Of a DNA stretch of 64,000 nucleotides, positions 21,019-33,895 are shown in pieces (position 1 is the first letter of the stretch; every line of letters begins with the position of its first letter). The notes beneath the pieces are model-generated. The model was not told where the DNA came from. It searched no databases and worked only from the letters and a program-made list of their open reading frames with translations. A program made the position numbers and the translations under genes. The stretch is taken from positions 1,364,001 to 1,428,000 of the forward strand of contig CM073195.1 in the NCBI GenBank assembly GCA_037042915.1, in the 5' to 3' direction. Origin of the DNA: Auricularia sp. M13. Its lineage: Eukaryota > Basidiomycota > Agaricomycetes > Auriculariales > Auriculariaceae.

Positions 21019-23211
21019 CTATGTCGGCGTGGGCGTGGACGCGGCCTCGCGCATTTTCTGGAGCGCAGCGTTCTCCTGCACGAGCCGGGACAGCTCGGCG
21101 GTGAGGTGGAGGATGGTCTGCGCGCTGCGGTCGCGGCCCTCGCGCAGCCGCGCGATCTCCTCGCGCGCCTCCGCCAGCTCGCGCTCCAGCGCCGACACAT
21201 CGACGTCCTTGGCGGCCGGACTGGCCGCGGAGGCCGAGGCCGAGTCCGAGTCCGTGATGGGGCTGAGCGGCGCGATGGGCGGCAACGACGGCGCGGGCGC
21301 CGGCGCGGGGGCGGCGGGGATGGAGATGGGGACGGGCAGCGGCGGCAGCGGCGAGTTGGGCGGGTTGCCGATCGGCGCGGGCGGCGGGCTGCGCGTCGGC
21401 GGCGGGCTGCGCGCCCCAGTAGTGCTGAGGCTGATGCTCGACATGCCGCTTATCGACGCGGCGGCGGGCGCCTTCTGCGTGAGCACGCTGCTCGTGCTCG
21501 CGTTCCCGAACTGCTGCGCGTACGCCGGCGGCGGGTCGAACGCGAGGCTGCGCGACGAGCCCGCGGCGGAGCGCAGGCTCGTCGACATGCTCACGCGCGC
21601 GCGCCGCGCCGCGTTCATCGTCGCGATCGCCTGCGGCGTCGGCGGCGGCGACGCCGTCTGCGTCACGTGGCTGTGGTGCTGCATCGGAGAGTTGTTCGGC
21701 GATGCCAGAGGGGGAGGCGGGCGTGTGGTCGCCGTCGGCGTCTCGCCCGGCTGCGCGAGCGAGACAATCCGGATTTTGTTCACGTCCGCGCGCGCGAACT
21801 CGACGAACTTGCCCCAGCTCTCGGCGCTCGATCTTCATTCGTGTCAACGTCAGCGAGAGTTCCCGAGCGAATATTTATATATATGGACTCACATTATTTG
21901 CTGGTGGTGCTCCGCGTCGACATAACTGAGCGTGTGGCCGCTCAGCGCGGGGACCTTGAACAGGTCCTTTACATGCGCCTGGACTTTGGTCCACTCCTGC
22001 GCAAAGTCGTCCTCCTTCTGCCGCGGCCAGACGGCGATATGCAGCGCCTGGCGGTGCACAAAGACCAAAACAGGGGTGTCGGGGCCGACGGCGCGTATCT
22101 GGAAGCGGCTGCCCTTCATGCCCGCGGCGGGCGGCGCCGACGGCGGGCTGATGGCGTCCGCGCCCGGCGGCTTGAGGTGCATCTCGATGGTGCGGAACGG
22201 CTTGTCGTACGTGCCGAGGATGGCGGCGTAGGTGCGCCAGCAGAGCGGCGTGGCGAGCGTGACGAGGCGGCCCTTGTGGTCGAAGGTGCACATCTCGGGC
22301 AGCGTCGACGAGGATGGTGCGGACTGCGGGCGCGCGAGCACCGAGGCCGCGCGCGCCCAGAGCACCTTGAGGTTGACGAGCCACGCGTCGGCGTCGTTGT
22401 GCACGTTGCGGAACCAGAACGCCGCGCGCGTCGTGCCGACGAAGAAGCGGACCTTGGACGCGCCGAGGTACGGCAGCGGGATGAGCGTGCGCGCGTCGCC
22501 GATGGCCGCCGCGGCGCCGATGGTCGAGGTCGAGTCCAGCGGCGAGGCGGCGGAGCCGTTGACGGACGCGACCTGGATCTGTACGGGCCGGCCGCTCTGG
22601 GGCGCGATGGCGATGAGCGAGAGCAGGATGCGCCAGGCGAAGGGATCGCATCTGCGGGTTCACTGTCAGTCGGTCGCCGCCGCCGCCGCCGGCGAAGTTA
22701 ATTGAACGCACATGGTGATCTCGTCGCCCTCGTCGTCGACGACGCTAAAGACGACGCGCGAGCCCTTGGCGAGGCCAAAGGCCTGGGCGACGCCGAGCTG
22801 GATGTCGTCCCAGGCGGAGTCGTCGAGCGAGCACCAGAAGAGACGGTGGCGGGCGCCGAGCGAGATCTGGCACATGGCGGGGTCGGCGCGGTCGACGTCG
22901 ACGCGGCGGACGTCGAGGCGGCCGTGCTTGCCGGTGGTGGCGTGGTGGGCAGCGCGGGGCAGGGCGTCCCAGAACTTGTCGTAGGCGGCGTCGCGGGTGA
23001 GCAGGGCGGTGGTGCCAGCGTGTGTCTGGTAGGCGAGCGAGAGGCGGGAGCCGCGCGGCAGCGAGAAGGCGTCGACGATGGCGTCCTCGAGGAACGCGGC
23101 CCACGTCGGCGGGCTCGTGTTGCGGCCGGCGTTCATGTCGGGCGTCCAGAGCACGGTTGTGTGCTCGTCGCCGAACCAGACCTGGAACGAGTAGCGCAGG
23201 CCGTCGTCCAT
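21019..23211 (-). CDS. unknown protein with Pro-rich region and C-terminal coiled coil
   Basis: Three exons read on the minus strand. The first (ATG 23211) begins MDDGLRYSFQVWFGDEHTTV and contains two similar stretches (LPRGSRLSLAYQTHAG and LAKGSRVVFSVVDDEG), which suggest two related small domains. After an intron (about 22651-22708) come VRFFVGTTRAAFWFRNVHND and DFAQEWTKVQAHVKDLF. A second intron (about 21830-21888) leads to WGKFVEFARADVNKIRIVSL, a long Ser/Pro/Ala-rich linker with SPPPTRSPPPAP, and a heptad-like coiled coil (DVSALERELAEAREEIARL). The total is roughly 680 residues. I do not recognise the family. A soluble scaffold or adaptor is a guess. Composition is strongly GC-rich, which generates long shadow frames on the other strand. 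Confidence 0.7.
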
Positions 23212-23230
23212 CGCCGCTGCCAGCCGCGTG

Positions 23231-23231
23231 C

Positions 23232-23267
<36 letters not shown>
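23231..23267. repeat. CGT/CGC trinucleotide repeat upstream of the minus-strand gene
   Basis: A run of about nine CTC/GTC-type triplets followed by GCCGTCGCCG starts about 20 bp upstream of the ATG at 23211, in the presumed 5' leader. Length is likely to vary between strains. Confidence 0.8.
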
Positions 23268-24298
23268 AGCGGGCGCTGGGGGGTGCAGGCGGGGACAGGG
23301 ATTCCGGGATGATGAGCCGTTTCTGGTCGCTCTGGTCAGGCTCCGCATCAGAATGGTGGCAGGTATTGGAATATTGGCCGCCCTTGCCTGATGCCAGCTC
23401 AGCCGCTTCAGTCTCAGCTTGCCCATGGCCATCGACGGTGACGGTGACGAGGACCGGTTGCTGGACGCGCTAGCACCTAGTCCCGTTGGGCTGCCACTGG
23501 TAACTGTATCCAGTCCTGCCATTTTTGGCCCTCCGTGGCGGCACAGCCCCTGACATGCTCGCCCGTCTAACATTGCCACAGCCAGGGTCGCTCCAGATCG
23601 ACATCGGGCCTTCTCGTATCTTTCTAAACCACCGCTGCAGCCTGTAGCGCCATCTCCAGCACATACTGGCCGGGGACTTCTTAGCCTAGGAGGGGAATTG
23701 CCACGCGACATCAAGAGTCCTCGGCCTCGAGCTGGCTTCTAGTCTTCTTCCTCGCACCTCTCGCGGGAGCTGCCCGTCTTCCACCTGGACTTCTACGTTG
23801 ATCCTGGCCCGGCGACGTCGTGCTCTGCGCTCAGGGATCAAGACCGGCCGCCGTGGCCGGTGCCTGCAGGGTGCCTGCGCTCAGGGTGCTGAACCCCTTG
23901 ACCCACGCCGGCCCTGCTCCTACGGCCAGATTGCTGGCCAGAATGTCCAGGGAATAGTAATTGTGTCTGCATCATGGCCGTTCGGCGCGTGCCTGGTAGG
24001 CTGTGATACTGTTGAAACTCCCAAACTATCCTCTCACCGGCGGATCCGCTGTCCGTAAGGTGCTTTCATACTGTCGGACAGCAGAACCGTACCGTTCTGT
24101 GCCACACAACCCTCTCGTTACGCACTCGGGGAGATCGTTTATCGTTTACAGCGGCCGCCGTCGACCCGCACCAACTCGGATACTAGAGCGTACTAATCAC
24201 AGCGGGCTCGCAACAAGTGATACCTCGCAACGATGCTGGCGTTGCAATACTGTATACCACAATTTTCTGAGACTTGGAGAGTGTTTCGAAATTCGTTA

Positions 24299-24838
24299 CA
24301 GCTGTTCCCATACCGGATGGCGCCGGCCGAAACACTACTACTCGGCCAACCGCGACGGGAACGCGTATTTCTCGCCATCCGCTGCAGCTATCGATGCGCG
24401 GTGAACTGCATCTCAACGGGGGGATGTAGTGCTTCTGCAACATGTACTTATATAATCGAAATTCGACGGTTTTAAAAACAGCATTTCTAGCAGTCGGGAA
24501 CGGCAGCGGCGGCCCCAGGAGATGTGCAGGCGCCGATACAAACACACAGGGCGACGCAGGGATACCTGTGCTCCTGCAAGGGGCCAATTCTAACTGCTTG
24601 TACGGTGTGAACAGACCAGTAAACTCAAGAAACCCTCCTGAGGGCTAGAAAAGTCAAATTTTGGATCTCTGAATTCCGCTAAAGTAAGCGCACCTTGCAG
24701 AAGCCCTCTATCTCACGGTCAAGACACAGGTGGCCGCGCATTGAAAGCTGAAGCGGTTGTCGAGAAAATCGCGTTCCCGTCGCCGGCCAGCAGAGTAGTA
24801 GTAGTTCCGGCCGGCGCCATCCGGTATGGGAACAGCTG
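24299..24838. mobile_element. 540-bp MITE-like element with long terminal inverted repeats
   Basis: The left end reads CAGCTGTTCCCATACCGGAT and the right end is its reverse complement, with imperfect inverted similarity of roughly 105 bp per arm (about 24299-24403 and 24734-24838). Both ends are flanked by TA (24297-24298 and 24839-24840), the target duplication of the Tc1/mariner superfamily. The interior has no transposase frame, so the element is non-autonomous. The arms have diverged, so it is not very young. Confidence 0.75.
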
Positions 24839-25023
24839 TAAGTGGGCGTTGTGCCTCCTCGACGCCGTAGCTCGATTTCAATGGATGCTGCCGTTTGCTG
24901 GAGGCTCAGGCTCAGTCTTTCTTGCTTGGCACCGTCTGCAGATTCCGCGGCCCCGGCAGTGCTACATTCGATAGCTCTTCAATCAGACTCCTCAATTCGA
25001 CGATCGGCACAGGCAGGATATTG

Positions 25024-25050
25024 CTATAACTCCCACAGGCCCTTGCGGGC
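25024..25050. repeat. 27-bp hairpin-bearing unit, copy 1
   Basis: CTATAACTCCCACAGG continues into CCCTTGCGGGC, a GC hairpin (GCCC/GGGC stem). The same unit occurs twice in tandem at 26471-26522. Both sites are followed by a variant of ACCTGCTACCTTG, so the shared block is about 45 bp. Confidence 0.8.
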
Positions 25051-26342
25051 AACACCTGCTACCTTGTACTAAGAAAATGTTCCGGAGATGAAGACCATCC
25101 AAGAGGGTTTCTGTGACGCCCGTGAGACAGAACTATAGTAGTCCAGTCCTTCATAACTTTTTCGTCCGCTTTGCAAGTTGCATTTCTCATGCTCAATTTC
25201 TCGATAAACATCCAAATGGCCAAGGAGCCCGCAGACATCGGGCCGAGGTAAGTGAAGCTACTCTTACTCTTGAGGGTCCAGTGCATACCTACAAGGGCCA
25301 CACATCAGCTGACGGTAGAAGGGTTAGGCGGAAAGCATGGAAAGGGTGTCTCCATGCATCGTATGAGTGATAATGGTGCTGGTAGGTTTCCCAGACAGCT
25401 TGTAACAAAAGCGAAGTAGAGCGGGATAAAGGTGTATGGAGGAGCAAATGCAAGGCTCGGCGCTGGGACTACATAATTTCAGACCTGATATACCCCGCCG
25501 TGGACGCTGTGGCCACCACATTCATTGAACGGTGCCGATGATGGACAATTGTCCTGCGCATTAACCTGACATGCACATTGCGCTAGAATAACGCACACAA
25601 TGCCCTGCTTCGCACACATGGGATAAAATGGCAGATCTCATGCACATGCGCCGACCGAATGCACCGGTCGTCTGTTGTGCCAGAGACCAAGCCTGAATCG
25701 CCTGCACCAGAAATGAAGCCAAGCACACAATACGCGCAAGGTTGGCAGCGAGATAAAATTAGTCGCAACTTATTCACTAGCTCCAGCCAGACCCCAGCAC
25801 GTCAACAAGCTTGAAGATGCGGGTGCCTTTGCACTGTCCAAGCAGTCGCGCAGGGTAGTGCACGCCTCCGGCTCACACGCCCAGTGCAGCCACGGCATCT
25901 TAGGCCATCGAAATAGAACTCTATGCGCAGTCAATGCCAACGACACCCTTCAACAACATCGTGCAGGACTCGAGTTACAAGGATTCTGAGAAGAGCTTTG
26001 TACGATTGATGAATCTTGCAAGGTCAGTGGTGCTAGTCGCTGTGTCAAGTGCAGATGTAGACAGGTCAGGCCAGAGCTGGAGAGCCGAGGTCCAGGACTA
26101 AAGGCATGAAAGTGGTTGGTGATGGCGAGTCGCATGGAAGGACGGGCAAAACGAGCGCGGTGGGCTGCAGACTGAGTGCCACTGCCAGACGAGAGCGAAT
26201 TGATGAAGCTCAAGCACGACAAGCACACCGAAAAGTGTTTGAGAGTGCAATTTTTATCTGAATCAGGGGTGGGTAGTAAATGCTGATGCATGAGCGAGAC
26301 GGCCGCAATCGTAGAGGTCGGTGTCCAAGTGCAACTGCACCC

Positions 26343-26472
26343 GTTGGCGCTTTGTCGGACCGAAGTACCGCAACTTTCCGCGGATTATGCCCTTAAACGG
26401 CCAACTTTCCGCGGAAAATTGCCATAGAAGGAAGGTGCAGCAGGAGGAACGTTTCGTATCAAATAGTTTTCT
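26343..26472. repeat. 130-bp dispersed repeat, copy 1
   Basis: It matches 27959-28092 in the same orientation. Shared landmarks are TGTCGGACCGA, two internal TTTCCGCGGA blocks, and GAAGGTGCAGCAGGAGGAAC followed by GTTTCGTATCAAATA. No terminal inverted repeats or target duplications are clear. It may be a solo terminal repeat or part of an old element. Confidence 0.8.
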
Positions 26473-26522
26473 ATAACTCCCACAGGCCCTTGCGGGCATA
26501 ACTCCCACAGGCCCTTGCGGGC
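26471..26522. repeat. 27-bp hairpin-bearing unit, two tandem copies
   Basis: Two head-to-tail copies of the unit seen at 25024-25050. They directly abut the 3' end of the 130-bp repeat copy at 26343-26472. Confidence 0.8.
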
Positions 26523-27958
26523 ATTACCTGCTACCTTGACTACTCGATACCTGTTGCGAAGATTAACCCAGTTGAACAGCTTGATAACAATGGGATGAGA
26601 AAGAAGTCCCGCGGTCCGTGCTTATTACAGTCACAGCTCTCCAAGTTCACTGATTTAGCTGTGCTAATAAATTGCAGATATCCAATTTCCCATTGAACTG
26701 CGAGATTCAGGCATCCGTAGTTGCAAATTCTCGACGATTAAGGGTGCAGTACATATTTATCTTAATCCACAAGGACTCGCATCTGAGGACGACAGAAAGG
26801 GAGCCGTCAAGCATGTTCCGACCGTCTTCACGCGTTGCGCGAGCGTTAAATTAGGTGCCAATAAACGTCTGCAACTCTGCCAGTGAGGAGGGAAGTGCCA
26901 AAAGCAACGTGGTTGAACAGAAGACAAAGGGTCTTGACCACTGGACACGGTGATAATCATCAATGGTATTGAACAGGTTTGCATGGACATTTCACACACC
27001 ACGGTCTGCTGTCAGCACATGCAGATGAGAATCGCCTGGGCTTGAGGCACTGTCTGTGATGCCCTACTTCGAAGAAGTTTGGCAGGCTCTCCAAACACGC
27101 CGGGCTTTTGTCCAGCACCGATGGGCAAAATCAGAATACGAAACGTCTGCAGCGCCAGGAATTCAATGCAAAAGCCAGAGTCAGATCCAGAACTGGAGTC
27201 CGACGCCGAGCTCTGGCCCAGAAGTGGAATATAACGTCGTTGCACCGCCCACGCAGGTGCACATGTTCGGAGGGTCTCACGCATCCGGCAACACATCCAT
27301 CGTGATCGCCGTGGCACAGGCTGCTCAACGAGTCAGACATGCAGTATGCCCCGGCCGTCACGCCTGAAGCGGCAAGCACGTGCATTCAATCTTGATATCG
27401 GCGGCAGCGACGACAGCGCTGGCACCAGGAACCCAATGTCAACAGGCGAGCAGCCTTCATTCAAGAACAAATAAAATCAGGAAGTTGTTCGACGACTCAC
27501 TGGCTCAGATGAGAAAGAGAGCTTTTTCTTGAGAACTTGCGAGCACAGTCGTCCCAGTCAAGGTGTCGAGTGAGGATGCAGAGCAAGAAGTGAAATGGGC
27601 AGACGGTGTTGATGGAGGTGGACGAGGACGCGCAGGCGAATTGCGCGATGTTGCTCACGGATACCATTGTCGTCATCGACCTCGTCACTTGCAACAAAGC
27701 ACAATGAGCGCGAGAGCCGACGCCCCGTTTGATCGTCGTTATTATACCCAGCGTGCCACGGGCAAGGAGAACACTAACTGCGCGCAGAGGCGAGCCCGTC
27801 GTCCGGTGCGCCAGGCAAAGAAAAGAGCAAGATAGGTGCGGTGGACAGCCGGTTGAGCGCTTCTATCTGATTGCTCGCATAGCTCAAGTACGGCAAGCAG
27901 ATAGAGGTCAATTTCGACTGCACAGAGTTACAGAGCAACGTCGAGCCTCTCGAACATC

Positions 27959-28092
27959 CTTGGGCGCTGTGTCGGACCGAGGAACCGTGAATTTCCGCGG
28001 ATGATGCCCATAAATGGTCAACTTTCCGCGGAAAATGCCCATAGAAGGAAGGTGCAGCAGGAGGAACGTTTCGTATCAAATAATTTTCTATT
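27959..28092. repeat. 130-bp dispersed repeat, copy 2
   Basis: Partner of 26343-26472 with scattered substitutions. It is not followed by the 27-bp unit. A sequence related to the reverse complement of ACCTGCTACCTTG (AAGGTAGCAGG) lies about 35 bp beyond its end. Confidence 0.8.
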
Positions 28093-29415
28093 GCGGATTC
28101 CGGCATCGAACGCTAAGACCTACTACCAAGGTAGCAGGAATGAGCTCAGGACAGGGCGTTGACATATTCTCGATGCGATTGACAAGGACGACGGCGACAT
28201 TTAGGACTGGCCGCGTGGGACATCGCCGAGGTCGCCTCCAAAAGCGATGGGACACCAAAGCGCAGTCTCAAAGAGCTCCATGGCCTGGGTTTGGTAAGTC
28301 CGGGATTCTACGGCACCGTGAAGCTGACGAGTCGGAGCCACCGGACTCGCACCCCTCCATCCAAACCGGAGCATCAGTGGCATTGTTCTCAACTTGAAAT
28401 TCATCCAAGGCGACAGACAGCCTGGATCGTCTGACCGAAGCTTGCCCGCGGAATATTTTCGCCACATGTTGAATCCTTGTTATTGTTGTGAGCTCCTGAA
28501 CGCGCATGTGTCAGGAATGATGTGAACCTTGATAATTAAGGATCGTCGGACGAAAGCTTGATAGCCAGCTTGCTACGAAGCAATTGTCCGTTGAGCCCGT
28601 GAATCGGGAGGCCGCATATTCGATAATCTTGCGATGCCGGTGCGACAGTACGAGGCTGAAAGACAACATTAAGGCTCAAAGCTGCGCTTGTCAGCTCAAA
28701 ATATCGGTCAAATCAGGTCCTCTTACCGTTTTGCCTTTGTACGTCTCGCGAACGCGGACGCCGGGTCTGACCCGATATTGGCGAAAGTCGTAGCGGGAAG
28801 TGTTGGGCTCAACTCCGACCCAGCTGTAGCCTGGCTCCTCATATGGCACAGCTTCAAACCAAGCATGGCGTCGCACCGGGTCCTTAACCTGGCTTGCGGC
28901 TTCGTTTACCACATTATAGCCCTTCAAAGGATGGGGCGCGGCGATATCAATGGGAGTGGGATCATAACGAGCGGCCTCCATGAGAGTGCACCGGAAGTGG
29001 TGCAGATCTCGCGCTTTCGCACGAATGGCGAGCCAATCTTCCTCCGAATGATGTGCATCGCGGAGCTGGGCAAACCCCCAATCGATAATCACGTACGACC
29101 CGTCCGGGCGCTGGACCACGTTCTGCCACATCACATCTCCATGGACGACACCCAGAGAGTGTGCCCTGCGGAGGACATTGAGCGCGGCTTCGCCATGCGC
29201 CTGGTCCGCGTCCGACGGCGGAGAGCTTCTGTCGACCGGAGGCGCGCGATCTAGACTGTCTCCTTGGATGAATTCGAGCAAGAGGCCGGACACGCTCCTG
29301 ATAGATGGATGCGAATTTGCAGCCTCCGATGCGCGCGTCAGCTGTACCGTGCCATAGAACCTCGGAATACCCCGCCCCTGGAGCTCTTTGAGACGGCGGT
29401 AAGCCAGGGCTTCGG

Positions 29416-29529
29416 TGTTAGGAAAGCGGGCAAAGAACGGATGGCAATTACCGAGACCAGACGGACATACAGGTAAGGAGCGAGGATTACCGGGACTGAT
29501 TACTACGGAAATAGGCTATTCTACTAACA
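29416..29529 (-). repeat. 3' LTR of the Copia element
   Basis: A 114-bp direct terminal repeat, preceded on the plus strand by TTCGG. It is short for a Copia element, but both ends, the target duplication and the adjacent polypurine tract agree. Confidence 0.95.
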
Positions 29530-32500
29530 CTCCCCCTCAGTCCGGCAATCCGAGCACAGCGGCAAAGCGGGACGTCTTGACGGGATCGAGTGCCTTGGTG
29601 AAAATATCAGCAACGTTGCTGTGTGTATCAATCCAATGAACAGAGATAATTCCATGTGCGACGGCGTGTCGAACATGGTGATACGGGAGCGCGATGTGTT
29701 TCGTGCGATCGTGGAACTTGTTCGACTTCGCCATCGAGATCGCGGACTGATTGTCGACCAGCATTGTCGTCGGGAGGTCCATCGGCTCGAGCAGCTCGCT
29801 GATCAGTGAGCGTATCCAAATGACCTCACGAGTCGCGAGCGAGAGAGCAATATACTCAGCTTCTGCCGAGGAGAGCGCAATAACGCTCTGCTTCTTCGCT
29901 CGCCAGGAGATAGCTCCGCCGAAGAGCGTGAACGCATACCCAGACATGGAATACCAGTCGAGGGACTCCGTGCCATAGCTCGCATCGCTGTATCCGCAAA
30001 GACCGTCGTCAGTGCCGCCGAGAGTGAGTGTGTAGTGGCGTGTGCCAGCGAGGTAGCGGACAACGTGTTTGAGCGCCTCCCAGTGCGCGCGTCCGGGATT
30101 GGCCTGGAATTGCGAAAGGAGGCTAGCCGCGAATTGGATATCGCTGCGGTAGCTGTTGGCGATCCAAAGAACCTGTCCCAGCGCCTCGCGGAACGGAACT
30201 CGGGCCATATCAGCCTTGTCGGTGTCGGTTGTCGGGCACTGGTGACGACCGAGACGGATCCCGGGGTTCAGTGCGGAATCAGCGGGTCGAGCGTTCTCCA
30301 GACCGCAGAGCTGGATAACATCCGCAATGTAGCTCGGCTGCGAGAGCGAGATGGTGCGCGCAGCACGGTCGCGAGTGATGGTGGTACCCAGGAAGTGCGA
30401 GATGTCCCCGAGGATCTTCATCGGGAACTGCGCATTCAGATCCTTCTCGAGCGCTAGGAGCAGCTCGAGGTTGTTGCCGACCAGCATGGGATCATCCACA
30501 TGCAGGCCGAGGTACGTGCGCTCGGCATCCGAGACACGGTAGAAGACCGCATGGTCTGCAGCGCTGCGCTGGAAACCAATGCTGTAGAGGTACGTACTCA
30601 GCGTCTTGTACCAGATAAAGCCGGCGTCCTTGAGACCATAGAGCGCTTTTTCGAGACGGATGATGTGCGAGTGGCGTGGCATGTCGTCCGAGTCGAAGCC
30701 TTGCGGCTGTTCCGCATAAACGGGGTTCTCAAGTACGCCATTGAGATAAGCACCACGGAAGTCGGCTTGCCGAACTTCCCAGTCGAAGTGCGCTGCCATG
30801 GAAAGCAGTATGTTGCGCGACGTGGTCTTGAGGACGGGTGCATACGTCTCTCCGTATCCACCCACTCGCTCCTGGACATCACCGCGCGCGACGATGCGTG
30901 CCTTGCGCTGAATGACATTCCCGGAGCTGTCGGTCTTGTTGTCGAATACCCATTTGAGCGGGATAATAGGCGCGTCGCCTGCAGCCTCGCGGGGTACAAC
31001 GACGTAGGTTTTGTGATTGAGCAAAGACTCGATCTCTTCTTCCATCGCGCTCTTCCATTCGGGCCATATAGCACTGCGTTCAGCCTGGAATACTGTGCGC
31101 GGAATAAGTGTAGACGGGAGGACAGCGAGCGCAAACCCTGCTTGCCCCTCTGTCGTCTCCAACGGGACCTGCAGACCCGGCGTGAACTTCGGGTCGCGGT
31201 TCTTGTACTGTGATGTCATCCCAGCGCCAGACTGGATGGCGCGTACATATGCGCTCGGCTTGCGCACGCGGGCGGGACGTCCAGATTTCGCGTCCGCATC
31301 GGGGTCGGTCGGCGCGATGTCCGCAGCGGTGAACTTCTGCGAGTCGTCCGCAGTCGTTCCGGACACCTTCTCCCCCTCGACGCGGCGGGCATCGTGCTGT
31401 ACAGTAGTTGGCGGTGTATCTTCCGCCCGCGGCAGAGCTATGGGCTCCGTGTTCTCCCCCTCTTCCTGGGGAAACTGGGTACCGTCGCTGAAACGCACGT
31501 TGCGCTCAACGGTAACGGTACGGGTTGACGGCCAATAAATCTTGTGGCCGTCCTCGGTCTCGACACTAGGGCCGATCCAAATCGCCTCTTCGCCTCGAGG
31601 CTCGAGCTTGGTGCCGTTCATTACACGAACAAACACCTTGCACCCAAACTGGCGGGCACGGCGGAGGTCGGGCTTGTTGCCCGTTGCAACCTCAATCGGT
31701 GACTTGGGCGTCGTCTTCTTCGTCGGCGTCCGGTTGCGAAGCCAGAATGCATATAGCACGGCCTGTCCCCAGAACGATTCCGGCAGTCCAGAGTCGTCCA
31801 GCATGGCGCGCGTCAGCCCGAGGATCGTCCCATTCAGGCGTTCAGCTGCACCATTATGTTGCGGGGTATCGTGCGCAGTCAACGACCTGCGCGTGCCGCT
31901 CTTCGAGAGATGCTCGTCGAAGATCTCGTTGACGAACTCGCCGCCGCGGTCTGTGTGAAGTTCCTTCACTACCGCGTCGTACTGTGTCTTGATATCAGCC
32001 TCGACATGCTGATAATTGGCGAACGTCTCGTCCGCCTTCTTCGTGCGCTGGAGCCCGACCCATGCCAAGTCGGTGTGACTGTCCAGCCAAAGCGAGTAGT
32101 AGCGGTACCCGCCGCGCGCCTCCGTCGGCGCAGGACCCCATATGTCCGCAGAAATGCGGTCACCCAGTGCGCGACCATGTGCTTCGAGCCGCTCCTTCGC
32201 GATGGGCTTGTTGCGCATCTTTGCGCGCACACAATGCTCGCACTCCGAGATGGGTGTCGTTAGATCGACCTCGAAGTTGAGCGCGCTGTTATTCTTCACG
32301 ATGGCCTCCACCGTCGCGTGCGACAAGTGTCCGAGGCGTACATGCGCTTCCATGCGCGTAATCGGCTTGTGCGCGGCTACCGCTGCACTAGCACTCGCCC
32401 CACGACCGGGCTTCCTCCAGGTCATGATGGGGTAGACGTCTTGCTGCTGCTTGACACGCAGGATGGGACGTTCTTGCGGGTCACGAGAGTCGTAAAGTAC

Positions 32501-33895
32501 TCCGTAACCGTCTTCGCGATTGGTGAATACGAGTCCTTGGCGGCGGAGCAGTCCAATCGATATGAGCGGCGTTGTGCAGCTCGGAAGATAGTAGACATTT
32601 CGCAGGACGAAGGACTTGACCTCGTCGCCCTGGTGGCACGAGAATTCGACTGTGCCTTTCTGCGTCGCGATCTCGATACCCGACGCCGTCGTAATCTCGT
32701 ACGGTGTGCACGGACCAATGTCGGTGAAGTTGTCGAGGTTGCCATCGTAGTGACGCGATGCTCCGGTGTCCAGGAGCCGTGTGATGAGCTGGCGGCCGTT
32801 CGAGACAAGAGCGTGTCCCACGGCGCTGTGCGCGAGAAAGCTGAATGACTCTTCTTCGCCGTTCGGACTGTCGCGCTTCTCTGTGGTTTCAGCGACGCGC
32901 GCAGAGCCCTTGCCCTTCGCGCTCGCGCCTGGCTTCGACGATTTGCCCTCGCCGTCGCCTTTTTCGCGCGGTAGCCGTACTCGTGGCCGGGGGACCCTGG
33001 CCTTCGGCGCCACCGCCGGGAGCCCAGCAGTCCTTCGCAGCGTGCTTGGGACTGTTGCAGACGCTGCACTTCGCGCCGTTTCCACCGCTCGAGCCGCTCC
33101 TCGGCGCCGTCGCCGGGGGTTGAGTCTTGCGGTACTTCGCCGCCATGGCGCGCGCTTCCTCGCGCTCGCGGCGGGCCTGCGACTGGTCGAGGCGAATAGC
33201 CTCTCGCAGCGCGGTGTGCACCGTGTCGAAGTCGAGCTTGCCGCCCGAGGCCGTAATCGCGGTGTGAATGACGGGCCGATACTGCTTCGGCATGGCCTTG
33301 ATGAGGAACGCGGCGTATATCGCGTCCGTAAGGTCGCCGCCGGCCTCAATATACTCGTTGCGCTTCTCCACGAGCGCCTGGATGACGGCGAGCAGATCCT
33401 CGTCCTCGTCACCCGTACAGCGGATCTCCATAAGCTGAATGAGCAGGTCCGCGAGCACCAAGATACTCTGGTTGGCGAATTTCGCCGTAAGCTGTCGCCA
33501 GAGCTCATAAACAGGCCGGACACCGATAAGCTGTTGGTGTAAGTCGGCCGGGATGGACTGATTTATCGACGAGATGAGCTGCGCCTCGATGCGCAGGTAT
33601 TCGTCCATTTTCGTTTCGTACGCGTCGAGCGCGGCTTCGTACGCGGCCAGCGCGGTCTGCTCGGTCTCTGTAGGACTTTTCGGGTTCTTGACAGTTGGCA
33701 TGATGGGCTCTACGGGCGTTTTCACGCGTCCAGTGAGGTGTTTACGCGCGCCCGGCAGTGCCAACAGAAACTGCTCCATACGGTCCTTGTACGCGACCCA
33801 GTTGGTGCCGCCTGCCTGTAGCTTCGGCAGGGAATGTGCGCCATAACGCGTACCCGCGGAGAGGTCTGTCGCCATACCGGCGGGGCTCAGGAACC

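Larger units (their letters stand above)
23212..28690. other. repeat-rich intergenic region
   Basis: About 5.5 kb without a gene I can support. It contains a 540-bp TA-flanked inverted-repeat element, a direct repeat of about 130 bp present twice, and a 27-bp hairpin-bearing unit present three times (listed separately). Short open frames are no longer than expected by chance. Confidence 0.6.

Noticed and set aside
20950-22701. 583-codon plus-strand frame, very Arg-rich
   Set aside because: It is the antisense shadow of the GC-rich minus-strand gene at 21019-23211, whose exons have sensible composition, splice sites and domains.
25024-26522. Hairpin-bearing 27-bp units seen as a possible CRISPR-like array
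   Set aside because: Only three copies, two directly abutting without spacers, in a eukaryotic genome with introns. Treated as an ordinary repeat.
28310-28400. tRNA-like stretch on the minus strand
   Set aside because: A GTGCGAGTCC-like motif recalls a T-arm, but I could not fold acceptor, D and anticodon arms around it.
30035-33542. Several plus-strand frames of 90-260 codons
   Set aside because: They lie antisense to the Copia pol and gag regions and show no domain.
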